Below are positions 1 to 7,577 of a DNA stretch of 64,000 bases, piece by piece. The translations under genes were made by a program, and so were the position numbers. Within the stretch, counting starts at the first letter, position 1. Each line of letters opens with the position of its first letter. Source of the DNA: Altererythrobacter sp. Root672 (GTDB taxonomy: Bacteria > Pseudomonadota > Alphaproteobacteria > Sphingomonadales > Sphingomonadaceae); contig NZ_LMHH01000003.1 in NCBI RefSeq assembly GCF_001427865.1, positions 248,256 through 312,255 of the forward strand. The letters are read 5' to 3'. The notes beneath the pieces were generated by a model that worked only from the letters and a program-made list of their open reading frames with translations, was not told the origin of the DNA and did no database searches.

Positions 1-2
1 AC

Positions 3-782
3 CTGATGCCGGCGACGCTCTACTATAGCCACAAGGTCCTCGAGCACATGGCGGCCGATCGCCATTCGGGCGCGGCCCCGTTCCTGGAGCCTGACGCCAA
101 GAGCCAGGTCACTCTCAAGTTCGAAAACGGCAAGCCTGTGGCCGCCACCGCGATCGTGGTCTCGACCCAGCATGCCAAGGGCTATGACGAAGGTGCCAAG
201 GAAGCCGAGCTCCACACTTACGTGAAGAAGGTGATCGCGGACGTACTTCCGGCAAACCTGCTGTCGAACGGAACCGAATACCACATCAACCCGACCGGCT
301 CGTTCGAGATCGGGGGCCCTGACGGCGACGCCGGCCTGACCGGGCGCAAGATCATCGTCGACACCTACGGCGGCGCGGCGCCGCACGGTGGTGGTGCGTT
401 CTCCGGCAAGGACCCGACCAAGGTCGACCGCTCGGCCGCTTACATCACCCGCTACCTCGCCAAGAACATCGTTGCCGCAGGCCTCGCCAAGCGCTGCACG
501 ATCCAACTGGCCTACGCCATCGGCGTGTCAAAGCCGCTGTCGCTCTATGTCGACACGCACGGCACGGGCACGGTCGGGGATGACAAGATCGAAGCCGCGA
601 TCCAGTCGATCGACAAGCTCGGCGGCCTGACCCCGCGCGGCATCCGCACGCACCTCGGCCTCAACAAGCCGATCTACCGCAAGACCGCGGCCTACGGCCA
701 CTTCGGCCGCACGCCTGAAGGCGACTTCTTCCCGTGGGAGAAGACCGACCTGGTGGACGACCTCAAGGCCGCACTGGCCTGA
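3..782 (+). CDS. metK: S-adenosylmethionine synthase, C-terminal part (partial at left edge)
   Basis: Methionine adenosyltransferase makes S-adenosylmethionine from ATP and methionine in the cytoplasm. The reading frame is open from the window edge, so the N-terminus lies outside; about 260 of roughly 400 residues are visible. Seen are the family blocks [11 protein letters not shown], the nucleotide/metal region [39 protein letters not shown] and the C-terminal GHFGR. The internal ATG at 6 is a normal methionine inside the family block, not the start. The gene is followed by a perfect hairpin and faces a convergent MFS gene. The assignment is secure; only the 5' end is unknown. Confidence 0.96.
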   Translation: MMPATLYYSHKVLEHMAADRHSGAAPFLEPDAKSQVTLKFENGKPVAATAIVVSTQHAKGYDEGAKEAELHTYVKKVIADVLPANLLSNGTEYHINPTGSFEIGGPDGDAGLTGRKIIVDTYGGAAPHGGGAFSGKDPTKVDRSAAYITRYLAKNIVAAGLAKRCTIQLAYAIGVSKPLSLYVDTHGTGTVGDDKIEAAIQSIDKLGGLTPRGIRTHLGLNKPIYRKTAAYGHFGRTPEGDFFPWEKTDLVDDLKAALA

Positions 783-795
783 TCCAGCTCCAAAC

Positions 796-817
796 CCCCT
801 CCCGCTTGCGGGAGGGG
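796..817. repeat. Perfect 10-bp inverted repeat between convergent metK and MFS genes
   Basis: CCCCTCCCGC and GCGGGAGGGG flank a 2-base loop. It sits in the 58-base gap between two convergent stop codons. There is no T tract on either side, so it may be a mRNA 3'-end stabiliser or a dispersed GC-rich repeat rather than a classic terminator. Similar CCCTCCC-type arms occur in the larger inverted-repeat elements at 7391 and 39351. Confidence 0.6.
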
Positions 818-840
818 TCAGGGGTGGGCAAGGCCTGCCC

Positions 841-2112
841 CTACTTCTCGGCTACGGCGGCAACGTCCCGCGCCAGATGACGGCTTGCCAGCAGGTAATG
901 CAGCCCCGCCCAGACGTAGAGCGCTCCGGTGATTGCCATCGCGACAGACAGCCCCTGCGCCGGGCCAAAAGATAACGCCATGCGGTCGCTCAGCCAGCCA
1001 AGCAGGAATGGTCCGAGCGCGCTGGCGACACCGTACACGACATTGAGAACGGCAAAGGTCGAGACCCGCATGCGCGGGTGCATCAGGTTCTGCAGCGCGG
1101 CGTAAGTGATCCCGAGGTAGCCGAAGTTGAGGAACGTCGCGATGCTGATGAGGCCTAGCAGCAGGCCAAGGCTCTCGCGGGTGATGGCAAAGACATAGAG
1201 CGGTCCGCCGATGATCAGGCAGATCGCCGGGATCAGGGCATAGGCCGCCGGATTCTTCGCGCCCAGCTTGTCGCCGAGCCAGCCGCTTCCGACGACAGAG
1301 ATCGCAGCGGGCAAGCTGGCGATGATGCCCGAATAGAGCCCCGCCTCAGCCAAGCCGACCCCGAACTGGCGCATCATCAGCGAGGTGAAGAAGTAGTTCA
1401 GCCCGAAGCCGAGCATGGCTGCGAGTGAGGATCCAATCACCAGGTGGCGGGCGCTGGACAGCCCGAACAGGCGGTGAAGTACCGCCTTCATTGGCGGCAC
1501 CTCGTCGGTCGCGACCTTGTCGTACCGGCCACGCGGCGGCTCGGCCACGAACAGCCAGGCGAGGAGGGCCAGTACCAAGCCGGGGATCGCGGCGATCAGG
1601 AAAGTGAAACGCCAGTCGAACTCTTGTGCGATCCAGCCACCACCAACAAAGCCGACGAAGGCTCCAATCGGCGGCGCGAGCATCAGGATCGATATCGCCA
1701 AGCCCCGTTTCGACGGCGGGAAGTAATCGGAAATGACCGACTGGTTGCTTGGCAGCCCGATCGCTTCGCCCAGGCCTACGCCCATTCGGGCAAATAGCAG
1801 TTGGGTCCAACTCACCGCCCAGCCGCAGGCCGCCGTGGCCAGGGACCAAAACAGTGTGCCGGCCGCAATCAGCGACAACCGCCGAAGCCGCTCGGCATAA
1901 CGAGCGACGATCAGGGCAACGCCGACGTTGAGCAGGGTGAAGGCCGTGCCCATCAGCGAGACCTGCGCGTCCGTCAGCTTGAACTCGCCCTTGATCGGCT
2001 CGACCAGCACGTTGACCACGATGCGGTCGATGAAACCGACCGTGCTGATCGACATCAGCAGGATCAGCGCCAGCCAAGGCGAATCGCGACGCGTATTGAA
2101 GGCCATCCCCAT
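841..2112 (-). CDS. MFS transporter
   Basis: Major facilitator superfamily permease, about 423 residues with some twelve hydrophobic segments. The TM1 region (LILLMSISTVGFIDRIVVNV) and the loop 2-3 RYAERLRRL block are typical of the family, and SDRM follows near the second-half repeat. I chose the ATG at 2112 because GGGAGAG lies just upstream; an ATG at 2106 is also possible and a longer reading to 2160 lacks a ribosome site. The substrate cannot be read from the sequence; the general look resembles the spinster/organic-anion subgroup. It converges on metK and is followed upstream by the GST-CoA-transferase operon on the same strand, so it could be its distal gene (about 75 bases apart). Confidence 0.85.
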   Translation of the reverse strand: MGMAFNTRRDSPWLALILLMSISTVGFIDRIVVNVLVEPIKGEFKLTDAQVSLMGTAFTLLNVGVALIVARYAERLRRLSLIAAGTLFWSLATAACGWAVSWTQLLFARMGVGLGEAIGLPSNQSVISDYFPPSKRGLAISILMLAPPIGAFVGFVGGGWIAQEFDWRFTFLIAAIPGLVLALLAWLFVAEPPRGRYDKVATDEVPPMKAVLHRLFGLSSARHLVIGSSLAAMLGFGLNYFFTSLMMRQFGVGLAEAGLYSGIIASLPAAISVVGSGWLGDKLGAKNPAAYALIPAICLIIGGPLYVFAITRESLGLLLGLISIATFLNFGYLGITYAALQNLMHPRMRVSTFAVLNVVYGVASALGPFLLGWLSDRMALSFGPAQGLSVAMAITGALYVWAGLHYLLASRHLARDVAAVAEK

Positions 2113-2186
2113 TTCTCTCCCAGTTCCGCTCAGTCGGCGGATCGGGAAGGAACTTGCCAAGGCTTGCGGGGATTAGCGAGCGCCGA

Positions 2187-2873
2187 TTAGCGCGCGTTGC
2201 GGAAATCCTGCGTGATCGTGCCGGCTTCGCGCAATTCGGCCTCGTGGCTTTCCTCGCGCCATTCCTCGGCGAGGGCTTGGGTTTCCCAGTCCTTCATCGC
2301 CGGATGAGCGATGATCCGCTCGACCCATTCGGCGCCGCGGCCCACTTTGAGACCGTAAGTACGAATGCGATAGGCGACTGGAGCGTAGAAAGCGTCGGCG
2401 GCGGTGAACGAGGGGCCGGCCAGCCACGGACCGCCAAACCGCAAGAGGGCTTCCTCGAAGATCTCCTGCACCCTGACGACGTTGCGCTGCAACGCTTGCG
2501 ACATCGGCTTGGGCTCCACCCGGACGCCAACGTTCATGGTGCAATCGTTGCGCAAGGCACCGAAGCCGCCGTGCATCTCGGCCACGATACATTGGGCAAA
2601 GGCTTGCGCGTCCTGGTCCTCTGGCCAGATGCCGCCATGCCGGTCTGCCAGGTAGAGCGTGATCCCGAGCGAATCCCACACCCGCCGCTCGCCATCGATA
2701 AGCAGCGGCACTTGCCCGGTGGGCGAGAACAGGCGGAAGTCTTCGTAGTTGTCGGGCTTGGAGAACTGCTCGAGCCGGTCGTCGAACGGGATGCCGAGCG
2801 CCTTCATCAGCAGCCAGGGTCGCAGCGACCAGCTGGAATAGTTCCGGTTGGCGGTGATCAGCGTGTATCGCAT
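2187..2873 (-). CDS. Glutathione S-transferase family protein
   Basis: Cytosolic GST-fold protein of about 228 residues. The N-terminal thioredoxin-like domain opens with YTLITANRNYSSWSLRPWLL, where the SSWS serines are the expected glutathione-activating residues of this subgroup, and continues to GQVPLLIDGERRVWDSLGI, the cis-Pro/ESLAI-like block. An all-alpha C-terminal domain follows. I placed the start at the ATG at 2873; an in-frame ATG at 2888 would overlap the stop of scoB. Neither has a strong ribosome site, which suggests coupling to scoB translation. It is the last gene of the scoA - GFA - scoB - GST operon, alongside another glutathione-type fold protein. Substrate unknown. Confidence 0.85.
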   Translation of the reverse strand: MRYTLITANRNYSSWSLRPWLLMKALGIPFDDRLEQFSKPDNYEDFRLFSPTGQVPLLIDGERRVWDSLGITLYLADRHGGIWPEDQDAQAFAQCIVAEMHGGFGALRNDCTMNVGVRVEPKPMSQALQRNVVRVQEIFEEALLRFGGPWLAGPSFTAADAFYAPVAYRIRTYGLKVGRGAEWVERIIAHPAMKDWETQALAEEWREESHEAELREAGTITQDFRNAR

Positions 2874-2880
2874 GGCTGCG

Positions 2881-3540
2881 TCAGGCAAGATAACTCGCGG
2901 TGGTCTTGAGCGCCACCTCTTCCGCGCTGACGCCCGGGGCGAGTTCGATCAGGCGGAACGGGCTCGCGTGGTCGGAGCGGTGGAACACCGCGAGGTCGGT
3001 GACGATCATGTCGACCACACTTTTGCCGGTCAGCGGCAGCGTGCATTCGGGAATGAACTTGGGGCTGCCGTCCTTGGCGTTGTGTTCCATCACCACGATG
3101 ATCCGCTTGACCCCGGCGACCAGGTCCATCGCTCCGCCCATGCCCTTCACCAGCTTGCCGGGGATCATCCAGTTGGCGATGTCGCCATGTTCGGACACTT
3201 CCATCGCCCCGAGCACGGTCAGGTCGATATGGCCGCCGCGGATCATCGCAAAGCTCGCCGCGCTATCGAAATAGGAGGTCTCCGGCAACTCGCTGATGGT
3301 CTGCTTGCCGGCGTTGATCAGATCGGGGTCGACCTCATCGGGATAGGGAAACGGGCCGATCCCGAGCATGCCGTTCTCCGACTGGAGCGTCACTTCCATC
3401 CCCTTGGGAATGTGGTTCGCTACCAGGGTCGGGATGCCGATGCCGAGGTTGACGTAGAACCCGTCCTGCAGCTCGAGCGCGGCGCGGGCGGCCATCTGGT
3501 CGCGGGTCCAGCCTTTGGTTTGGCCGTCTTGGATGCTCAT
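2881..3540 (-). CDS. scoB: 3-oxoacid CoA-transferase subunit B
   Basis: Beta subunit of a succinyl-CoA:3-ketoacid CoA-transferase, which moves CoA from succinyl-CoA to acetoacetate or a related beta-keto acid. The 219-residue protein has the family blocks [29 protein letters not shown] (the glutamate here is the expected catalytic residue that forms the CoA thioester), [22 protein letters not shown] and [13 protein letters not shown]. Its ATG overlaps the stop codon of the preceding GFA-like gene (ATGA), so it is probably translationally coupled. The alpha subunit lies one gene upstream, at 3947-4600, an unusual separation. Confidence 0.93.
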   Translation of the reverse strand: MSIQDGQTKGWTRDQMAARAALELQDGFYVNLGIGIPTLVANHIPKGMEVTLQSENGMLGIGPFPYPDEVDPDLINAGKQTISELPETSYFDSAASFAMIRGGHIDLTVLGAMEVSEHGDIANWMIPGKLVKGMGGAMDLVAGVKRIIVVMEHNAKDGSPKFIPECTLPLTGKSVVDMIVTDLAVFHRSDHASPFRLIELAPGVSAEEVALKTTASYLA

Positions 3541-3947
3541 GCGAAACGCCCTTTTTCAAACTGCGCCAGGTCTTGCGGTATGACGGCCCAATCGACACGA
3601 GAGCCGCACCATGCCTCCAGCGTCGGATGGATCAGCTCGGGCTCGTCGAACGTTCCCGCTTTTACGTAGGCAACATCGGGATTGTCCGGTGCCCATGTGT
3701 AAATCGGCGATCCGCAGTCAGGGCAGAAGTACCGGGTCAAGCTGCGGCCGCTGTCGGCTTGCTTCGTGAAAGCCCCCAAGTTGCCGCTCTCGATCACGAA
3801 ATCTTGAATGGCGACGGGTGAGCTGATGCCGAAGGGACTACCGGTCAACTTGCGGCAATCGGCACAATGGCAATAACCCGCGGGCCCGACCTCACCGTCG
3901 ATGCGATAACGCACACCACGGCAGAGGCATCCACCCTCGGCCGCCAT
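3537..3947 (-). CDS. GFA / CENP-V domain protein inserted between CoA-transferase subunits
   Basis: Small zinc protein of 136 residues of the glutathione-dependent formaldehyde-activating (GFA/CENP-V) fold. All metal-binding cysteines are visible: [12 protein letters not shown] at the N-terminus, [17 protein letters not shown], and [12 protein letters not shown]. The start is the ATG at 3947, which overlaps the TGA of scoA; the same frame is open further upstream but that part is antisense-like filler inside scoA. Its own stop overlaps the scoB start. The family is poorly characterised; binding of glutathione or S-hydroxymethylglutathione has been proposed for some members. The location suggests a role tied to the CoA-transferase substrate or to the GST at the operon end, but that is inference. 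Confidence 0.85.
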   Translation of the reverse strand: MAAEGGCLCRGVRYRIDGEVGPAGYCHCADCRKLTGSPFGISSPVAIQDFVIESGNLGAFTKQADSGRSLTRYFCPDCGSPIYTWAPDNPDVAYVKAGTFDEPELIHPTLEAWCGSRVDWAVIPQDLAQFEKGRFA

Positions 3948-4600
3948 CACGCCGCCTCCCTTTCGCGTGTGGTCGTGAATTCGATCTTCTTGTCGTAGGG
4001 CGCGCCGACGACCATCCGTTGCACGTAGACCCCGGGCAAGTGAATGCCGTCGGGGTCGAGGCTGCCGGTGGGGACGATCTCTTCGACCTCGACCACGCAG
4101 ACCTTGCCGCAAGTCGCGGCCGGCAGGTTGAAGTTGCGCGCGGTCTTGCGGAACACGAGGTTGCCGGTCTCGTCGGCCTTCCACGCCTTGACGATCGAGA
4201 GGTCGGCGAAGATGCCGCGTTCGAGGATGTAGTCCTCCCCGTCGAACACCTTCACCTCCTTGCCCTCGGCCACCAGGGTGCCGACGCCGGTCTTGGTATA
4301 GAATCCGGGGATGCCGGCCCCGCCCGCTCGCATGCGCTCGGCCAACGTGCCTTGCGGGCAGAACTCGACCTCGATCTCACCAGCGAGATACTGTCGCTCA
4401 AACTCCTTGTTCTCGCCGACGTAAGAGCTGATCATCTTGCTCACCTGGCGGGTGCGCAGCAGCTTGCCGATGCCTTCGTTGTCGATCCCGGCGTTGTTGC
4501 TGGCGAAAGTCAGGTTCTTGGCGCCGCCGGCGGCGATGAGCATGCCGTCGTGCAGCAGCCCGTCGAGGGCGGCAGTGGCGTCGGGGTAAAGCTTCTTCAT
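3947..4600 (-). CDS. scoA: 3-oxoacid CoA-transferase subunit A
   Basis: Alpha subunit (217 residues) of the CoA-transferase. It begins [20 protein letters not shown] and carries the blocks [40 protein letters not shown] and [13 protein letters not shown], all typical of SCOT/acetate CoA-transferase alpha subunits. The ATG at 4600 has GGGAG seven bases upstream, so I prefer it to an earlier ATG at 4639. It is the first gene of the scoA - GFA - scoB - GST operon and its stop overlaps the next start. Confidence 0.93.
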   Translation of the reverse strand: MKKLYPDATAALDGLLHDGMLIAAGGAKNLTFASNNAGIDNEGIGKLLRTRQVSKMISSYVGENKEFERQYLAGEIEVEFCPQGTLAERMRAGGAGIPGFYTKTGVGTLVAEGKEVKVFDGEDYILERGIFADLSIVKAWKADETGNLVFRKTARNFNLPAATCGKVCVVEVEEIVPTGSLDPDGIHLPGVYVQRMVVGAPYDKKIEFTTTREREAA

Positions 4601-4799
4601 GGGCGACTCCCGCTGGGCATCGGCTTTGAGTAGGCGCATTGGTTAGGCAAGGCATGCTCTGCTGTCACCATCGAGCACGACCTGGCGCCCGTTCTCCATC
4701 CCAAAATTCATGCTGCGGCGCAACATCCGGAAGCCTTGCACACATTGACAAGTTGATGGCGTGAACGGCGAACATATGTGTAAGTTAGAAAGCTATATA

Positions 4800-4953
4800 T
4801 TTCAATGCTCTGTTATGGAGTTGCGCAAATCGCAACATGACTTGCGCTTTTCGCACTTGCGAGATGAACGGCCTCGCCGCATATGGAGCAGGCCTTTCAG
4901 GCATCCTCTCCCAAACTTCCAAGGCCCGGCCGGCAACGTCCGGGTCTTTTTTT
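4800..4953 (+). ncRNA. Candidate small RNA or leader RNA ending in an intrinsic terminator
   Basis: This gene-free stretch holds three dyads followed by a terminator. GTTGCG (4820-4825) pairs with CGCAAC (4831-4836); TGCG (4843-4846) with CGCA (4852-4855); GGCCT (4870-4874) with AGGCC (4890-4894). Then comes an unpaired pyrimidine-rich segment ATCCTCTCCCAAACTTCC and a 7-bp hairpin plus seven T. This is the layout of a trans-acting sRNA with an anti-Shine-Dalgarno-like CU segment, or of an attenuated leader for the ATPase gene that starts 120 bases later. The 5' end is a guess; TATATT at 4796-4801 could instead be its -10 box, which would start the RNA near 4808. No sequence family is recognised. 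Confidence 0.4.
4923..4953 (+). terminator. Rho-independent terminator
   Basis: GGCCCGG (4923-4929) pairs with CCGGGTC (4940-4946) with one G-T pair, followed by seven consecutive T (4947-4953). It points along the plus strand although no protein-coding gene lies just upstream on that strand, which supports a transcribed RNA at about 4800-4953. Confidence 0.75.
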
Positions 4954-5072
4954 GTCCGCTTTCCGCGCGACCTTTTCTACGGCCCTCCCGGCACCTTCTT
5001 TCTGCTCGCCGGTTTGCAATCGGGGGGCGGCGCACCTAGCTCTCCATCGAACGAACGGAAAGCGAGAGGGCG

Positions 5073-7391
5073 ATGGCTGACGCAGCTGATGCGAAAGTGG
5101 AACAAGGCGAAGTCCGGCTGCAAGTCGCCGCCGCGCGGCAGGAAGAAAGCGGCACCGGCGTTGCTCGCATGCCCCGCAGCGCATTCAAGACTCTCGGCAT
5201 CACCGAAGGCGACGTAGTCGAACTCGAAGGCAAGCGGGTAACCGCCGCCATCGCGCTTCCCGCCTATGCCGAAGACGACACGCTCGATGTGGTGCGGCTT
5301 GACGGTCTCCAGCGCGCCAACGCCCAGACCTCCTCTGGCGAGCATATCAAGATTCGCTCCGTCGAATCGCGTGCCGCGACCCGCGTGGTGTTCGCCCCCG
5401 CCCAACGCGAAATGCGGTTGCAGGGTCCGACCGAGGCTCTCAAGCGCGTGTTCTTCCGCCGGCCGCTCGTTGCGGGCGACCTCGTGGCCACCACTGGCCA
5501 GCAGCCGGTGCAGGACGTGCCTGCCGCCGTCCGACGCATGTATAATGCCCCGGCTTACGCGCTGACCCAGATCCGCCTGCAAGTCGTCAGCACCGTGCCC
5601 AAAGGCATCGTCCATATCGACGAGAGCACCGAAGTGGAGCTTCGCTCCGAGTTCGAAGAGCCGAGCGATAGCCGCGGCATCATCAACTACGACGACGTCG
5701 GCGGCATGCAGGAAACCATCGACGCCTTGCGTGAGATGGTCGAACTGCCCTTGCGCTATCCCGAACTGTTCACTCGTCTGGGCGTCGATCCGCCCAAGGG
5801 CGTGCTGCTGCACGGCCCGCCGGGCACCGGCAAGACGCGCCTCGCGCAGGCTGTCGCCAACGAAAGCGACGCTGAGTTCTTCACCATCAACGGGCCCGAG
5901 ATCATGGGCTCTGCCTATGGCGAGAGCGAGAAGCGGCTGCGCGAGGTGTTCGAACAAGCACAGCGCTCGGCCCCGGCCATCATCTTCATCGACGAAATCG
6001 ATTCGATCGCCCCCAAGCGGCAGAACGTCACCGGCGAAGCTGAAAAGCGGTTGGTCGCCCAGCTGCTGACCTTGATGGACGGCTTGCAGTCACGCTCCAA
6101 CCTCGTGGTCATTGCCGCTACCAATCGGCCCGATGCGATCGACGAGGCTTTGCGCCGTCCCGGCCGCTTCGACCGTGAGATCATCATCGGCGTGCCCGAT
6201 GAGCAAGGCCGACGCGAGATCCTCGCCATCCACACCCGCGGCATGCCGCTGGGCGAGGGCGTCGATCTCAAGGAACTGGCGCGCAGCACGCACGGCTTCG
6301 TGGGCGCCGATCTTGCGGCGTTGGCCCGCGAGGCTGCGATCGAGGCAGTGCGGCGAATCATGCCCAAGCTCGACCTCGACGCGCGCACGATCCCGCCCGA
6401 GGTGCTCGAAGACCTGCAGGTCGAGAAGGACGACTTCCGCGCCGCCGTAAAGCGCGTCCAGCCGAGCGCGATGCGCGAGGTCATGGTCCAGGCACCGACC
6501 GTCGGTTGGGCCGATATCGGCGGTCTGGACGAGGCGGCCGAGAAGCTGCGCGAGGGCGTTGAACTGCCACTCAAGAACCCCGCCGCGTTCGAGCGCATCG
6601 GCATCCGTCCGGCCAAGGGCTTCCTGCTTTACGGCCCGCCCGGAACCGGCAAGACCTTGCTGGCCAAAGCCGTCGCCAAGGAAGCGGAAGCCAACTTCAT
6701 CTCGATGAAGAGCTCCGACTTGCTGTCGAAGTGGTACGGTGAAAGCGAACAGCAGATCAGCCGCATGTTCGCTCGCGCGCGCCAGGTGGCGCCGTGCGTG
6801 ATCTTCATCGACGAGATCGACAGCCTGGTTCCCGCACGCGGCAGCGAGGCCAACGAGCCGCAAGTGACGGCGCGTGTGGTCAACACGATCCTGGCCGAGA
6901 TGGACGGGATGGAAGAGTTGAACTCGATCGTCGTGATCGGCGCTACCAACCGTCCGGGCTTGGTTGACCCCGCCCTGCTGCGGCCGGGCCGGTTCGACGA
7001 GCTCGTCTATGTCGGCGCGCCAACCCAGGCTGGCCGCCTGCACATTCTCGGCATCCACACCCGCGACATGCCGCTGGCGGACGACGTGAACCTCGCAGGC
7101 ATTGCGGCCGAGACCGAGCGCTTCACCGGCGCGGACCTCGAGGATGTGGTTCGCAGGGCAGGCCTCATCGCCATCCGCAAGCGCGGCGTGAACGTGACCG
7201 AAGTGACCGGACAGGACTTCACCGAGGCCCTGGCCGACAGTCGCGCGACCGTGACCGAGCAGATGGAGATGGAATACCTGCGCATGCGTGGCGAGTTGAA
7301 GAAGCGCGCGATGCAGGTGCAGCCAATCGGCTTCATCCACGAAGGCATGGTGGAATCCACGCGCGAGCGGAAGCACACGCCTGGGAGTTAA
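5073..7391 (+). CDS. CDC48/p97-family AAA+ ATPase
   Basis: A 772-residue double-ring AAA+ ATPase like archaeal VAT and eukaryotic CDC48/p97, which unfold or extract proteins using ATP. The N-terminal domain (about 1-200) shows the CDC48-N pattern RMPRSAFKTLGITEGDVVEL. The D1 Walker A GPPGTGKT is at 248-255 and Walker B IIFIDEID near 303-310, followed by ATNRPDAID and RPGRFD. D2 has Walker A at 521-528, Walker B VIFIDEID near 576-583, then ATNRPGLVDPALLRPGRFD. Both ATPase sites look intact. The start ATG has GAGAGG upstream. It stands alone, with no visible adaptor or protease next to it. Confidence 0.93.
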   Translation: MADAADAKVEQGEVRLQVAAARQEESGTGVARMPRSAFKTLGITEGDVVELEGKRVTAAIALPAYAEDDTLDVVRLDGLQRANAQTSSGEHIKIRSVESRAATRVVFAPAQREMRLQGPTEALKRVFFRRPLVAGDLVATTGQQPVQDVPAAVRRMYNAPAYALTQIRLQVVSTVPKGIVHIDESTEVELRSEFEEPSDSRGIINYDDVGGMQETIDALREMVELPLRYPELFTRLGVDPPKGVLLHGPPGTGKTRLAQAVANESDAEFFTINGPEIMGSAYGESEKRLREVFEQAQRSAPAIIFIDEIDSIAPKRQNVTGEAEKRLVAQLLTLMDGLQSRSNLVVIAATNRPDAIDEALRRPGRFDREIIIGVPDEQGRREILAIHTRGMPLGEGVDLKELARSTHGFVGADLAALAREAAIEAVRRIMPKLDLDARTIPPEVLEDLQVEKDDFRAAVKRVQPSAMREVMVQAPTVGWADIGGLDEAAEKLREGVELPLKNPAAFERIGIRPAKGFLLYGPPGTGKTLLAKAVAKEAEANFISMKSSDLLSKWYGESEQQISRMFARARQVAPCVIFIDEIDSLVPARGSEANEPQVTARVVNTILAEMDGMEELNSIVVIGATNRPGLVDPALLRPGRFDELVYVGAPTQAGRLHILGIHTRDMPLADDVNLAGIAAETERFTGADLEDVVRRAGLIAIRKRGVNVTEVTGQDFTEALADSRATVTEQMEMEYLRMRGELKKRAMQVQPIGFIHEGMVESTRERKHTPGS

Positions 7392-7573
7392 ATCCTCCCC
7401 GGAACGGGGAGGGGAACCATGCGAAGCATGGTGGAGGGGCACTTTCGTGTGCTCCTCCGCTATCGCCCTTCTCGCGATCTTCGAAGTCTCGGCGCGAATC
7501 TCGTAAGTCAGGAGCGCCGGCGTGTGCCCCTCCACCACCTTCGGTGGTCCCCCTCCCCCAAGGGGGAGGATTT
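7391..7573. repeat. 183-bp inverted-repeat element (MITE/REP-like)
   Basis: The element starts AATCCTCCCC and ends GGGGAGGATT, so the ends are inverted repeats. Inside each end is a second dyad (ACCATGCGAAGCATGGT at the left, ACCACCTTCGGTGGT at the right) followed by GGAGGGGCAC / GTGCCCCTCC arms. It fills the gap between the convergent ATPase and polA genes and includes the last base of the ATPase stop codon. There is no coding capacity for a transposase. A related element lies at 39351-39487. Confidence 0.7.
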
Positions 7574-7577
7574 GGTG

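Noticed and set aside
3948..4184. N-terminal extension of the GFA-like frame inside scoA
   Set aside because: The extra residues are Arg-rich shadow sequence; the ATG at 3947 begins exactly at the family start and overlaps the scoA stop.
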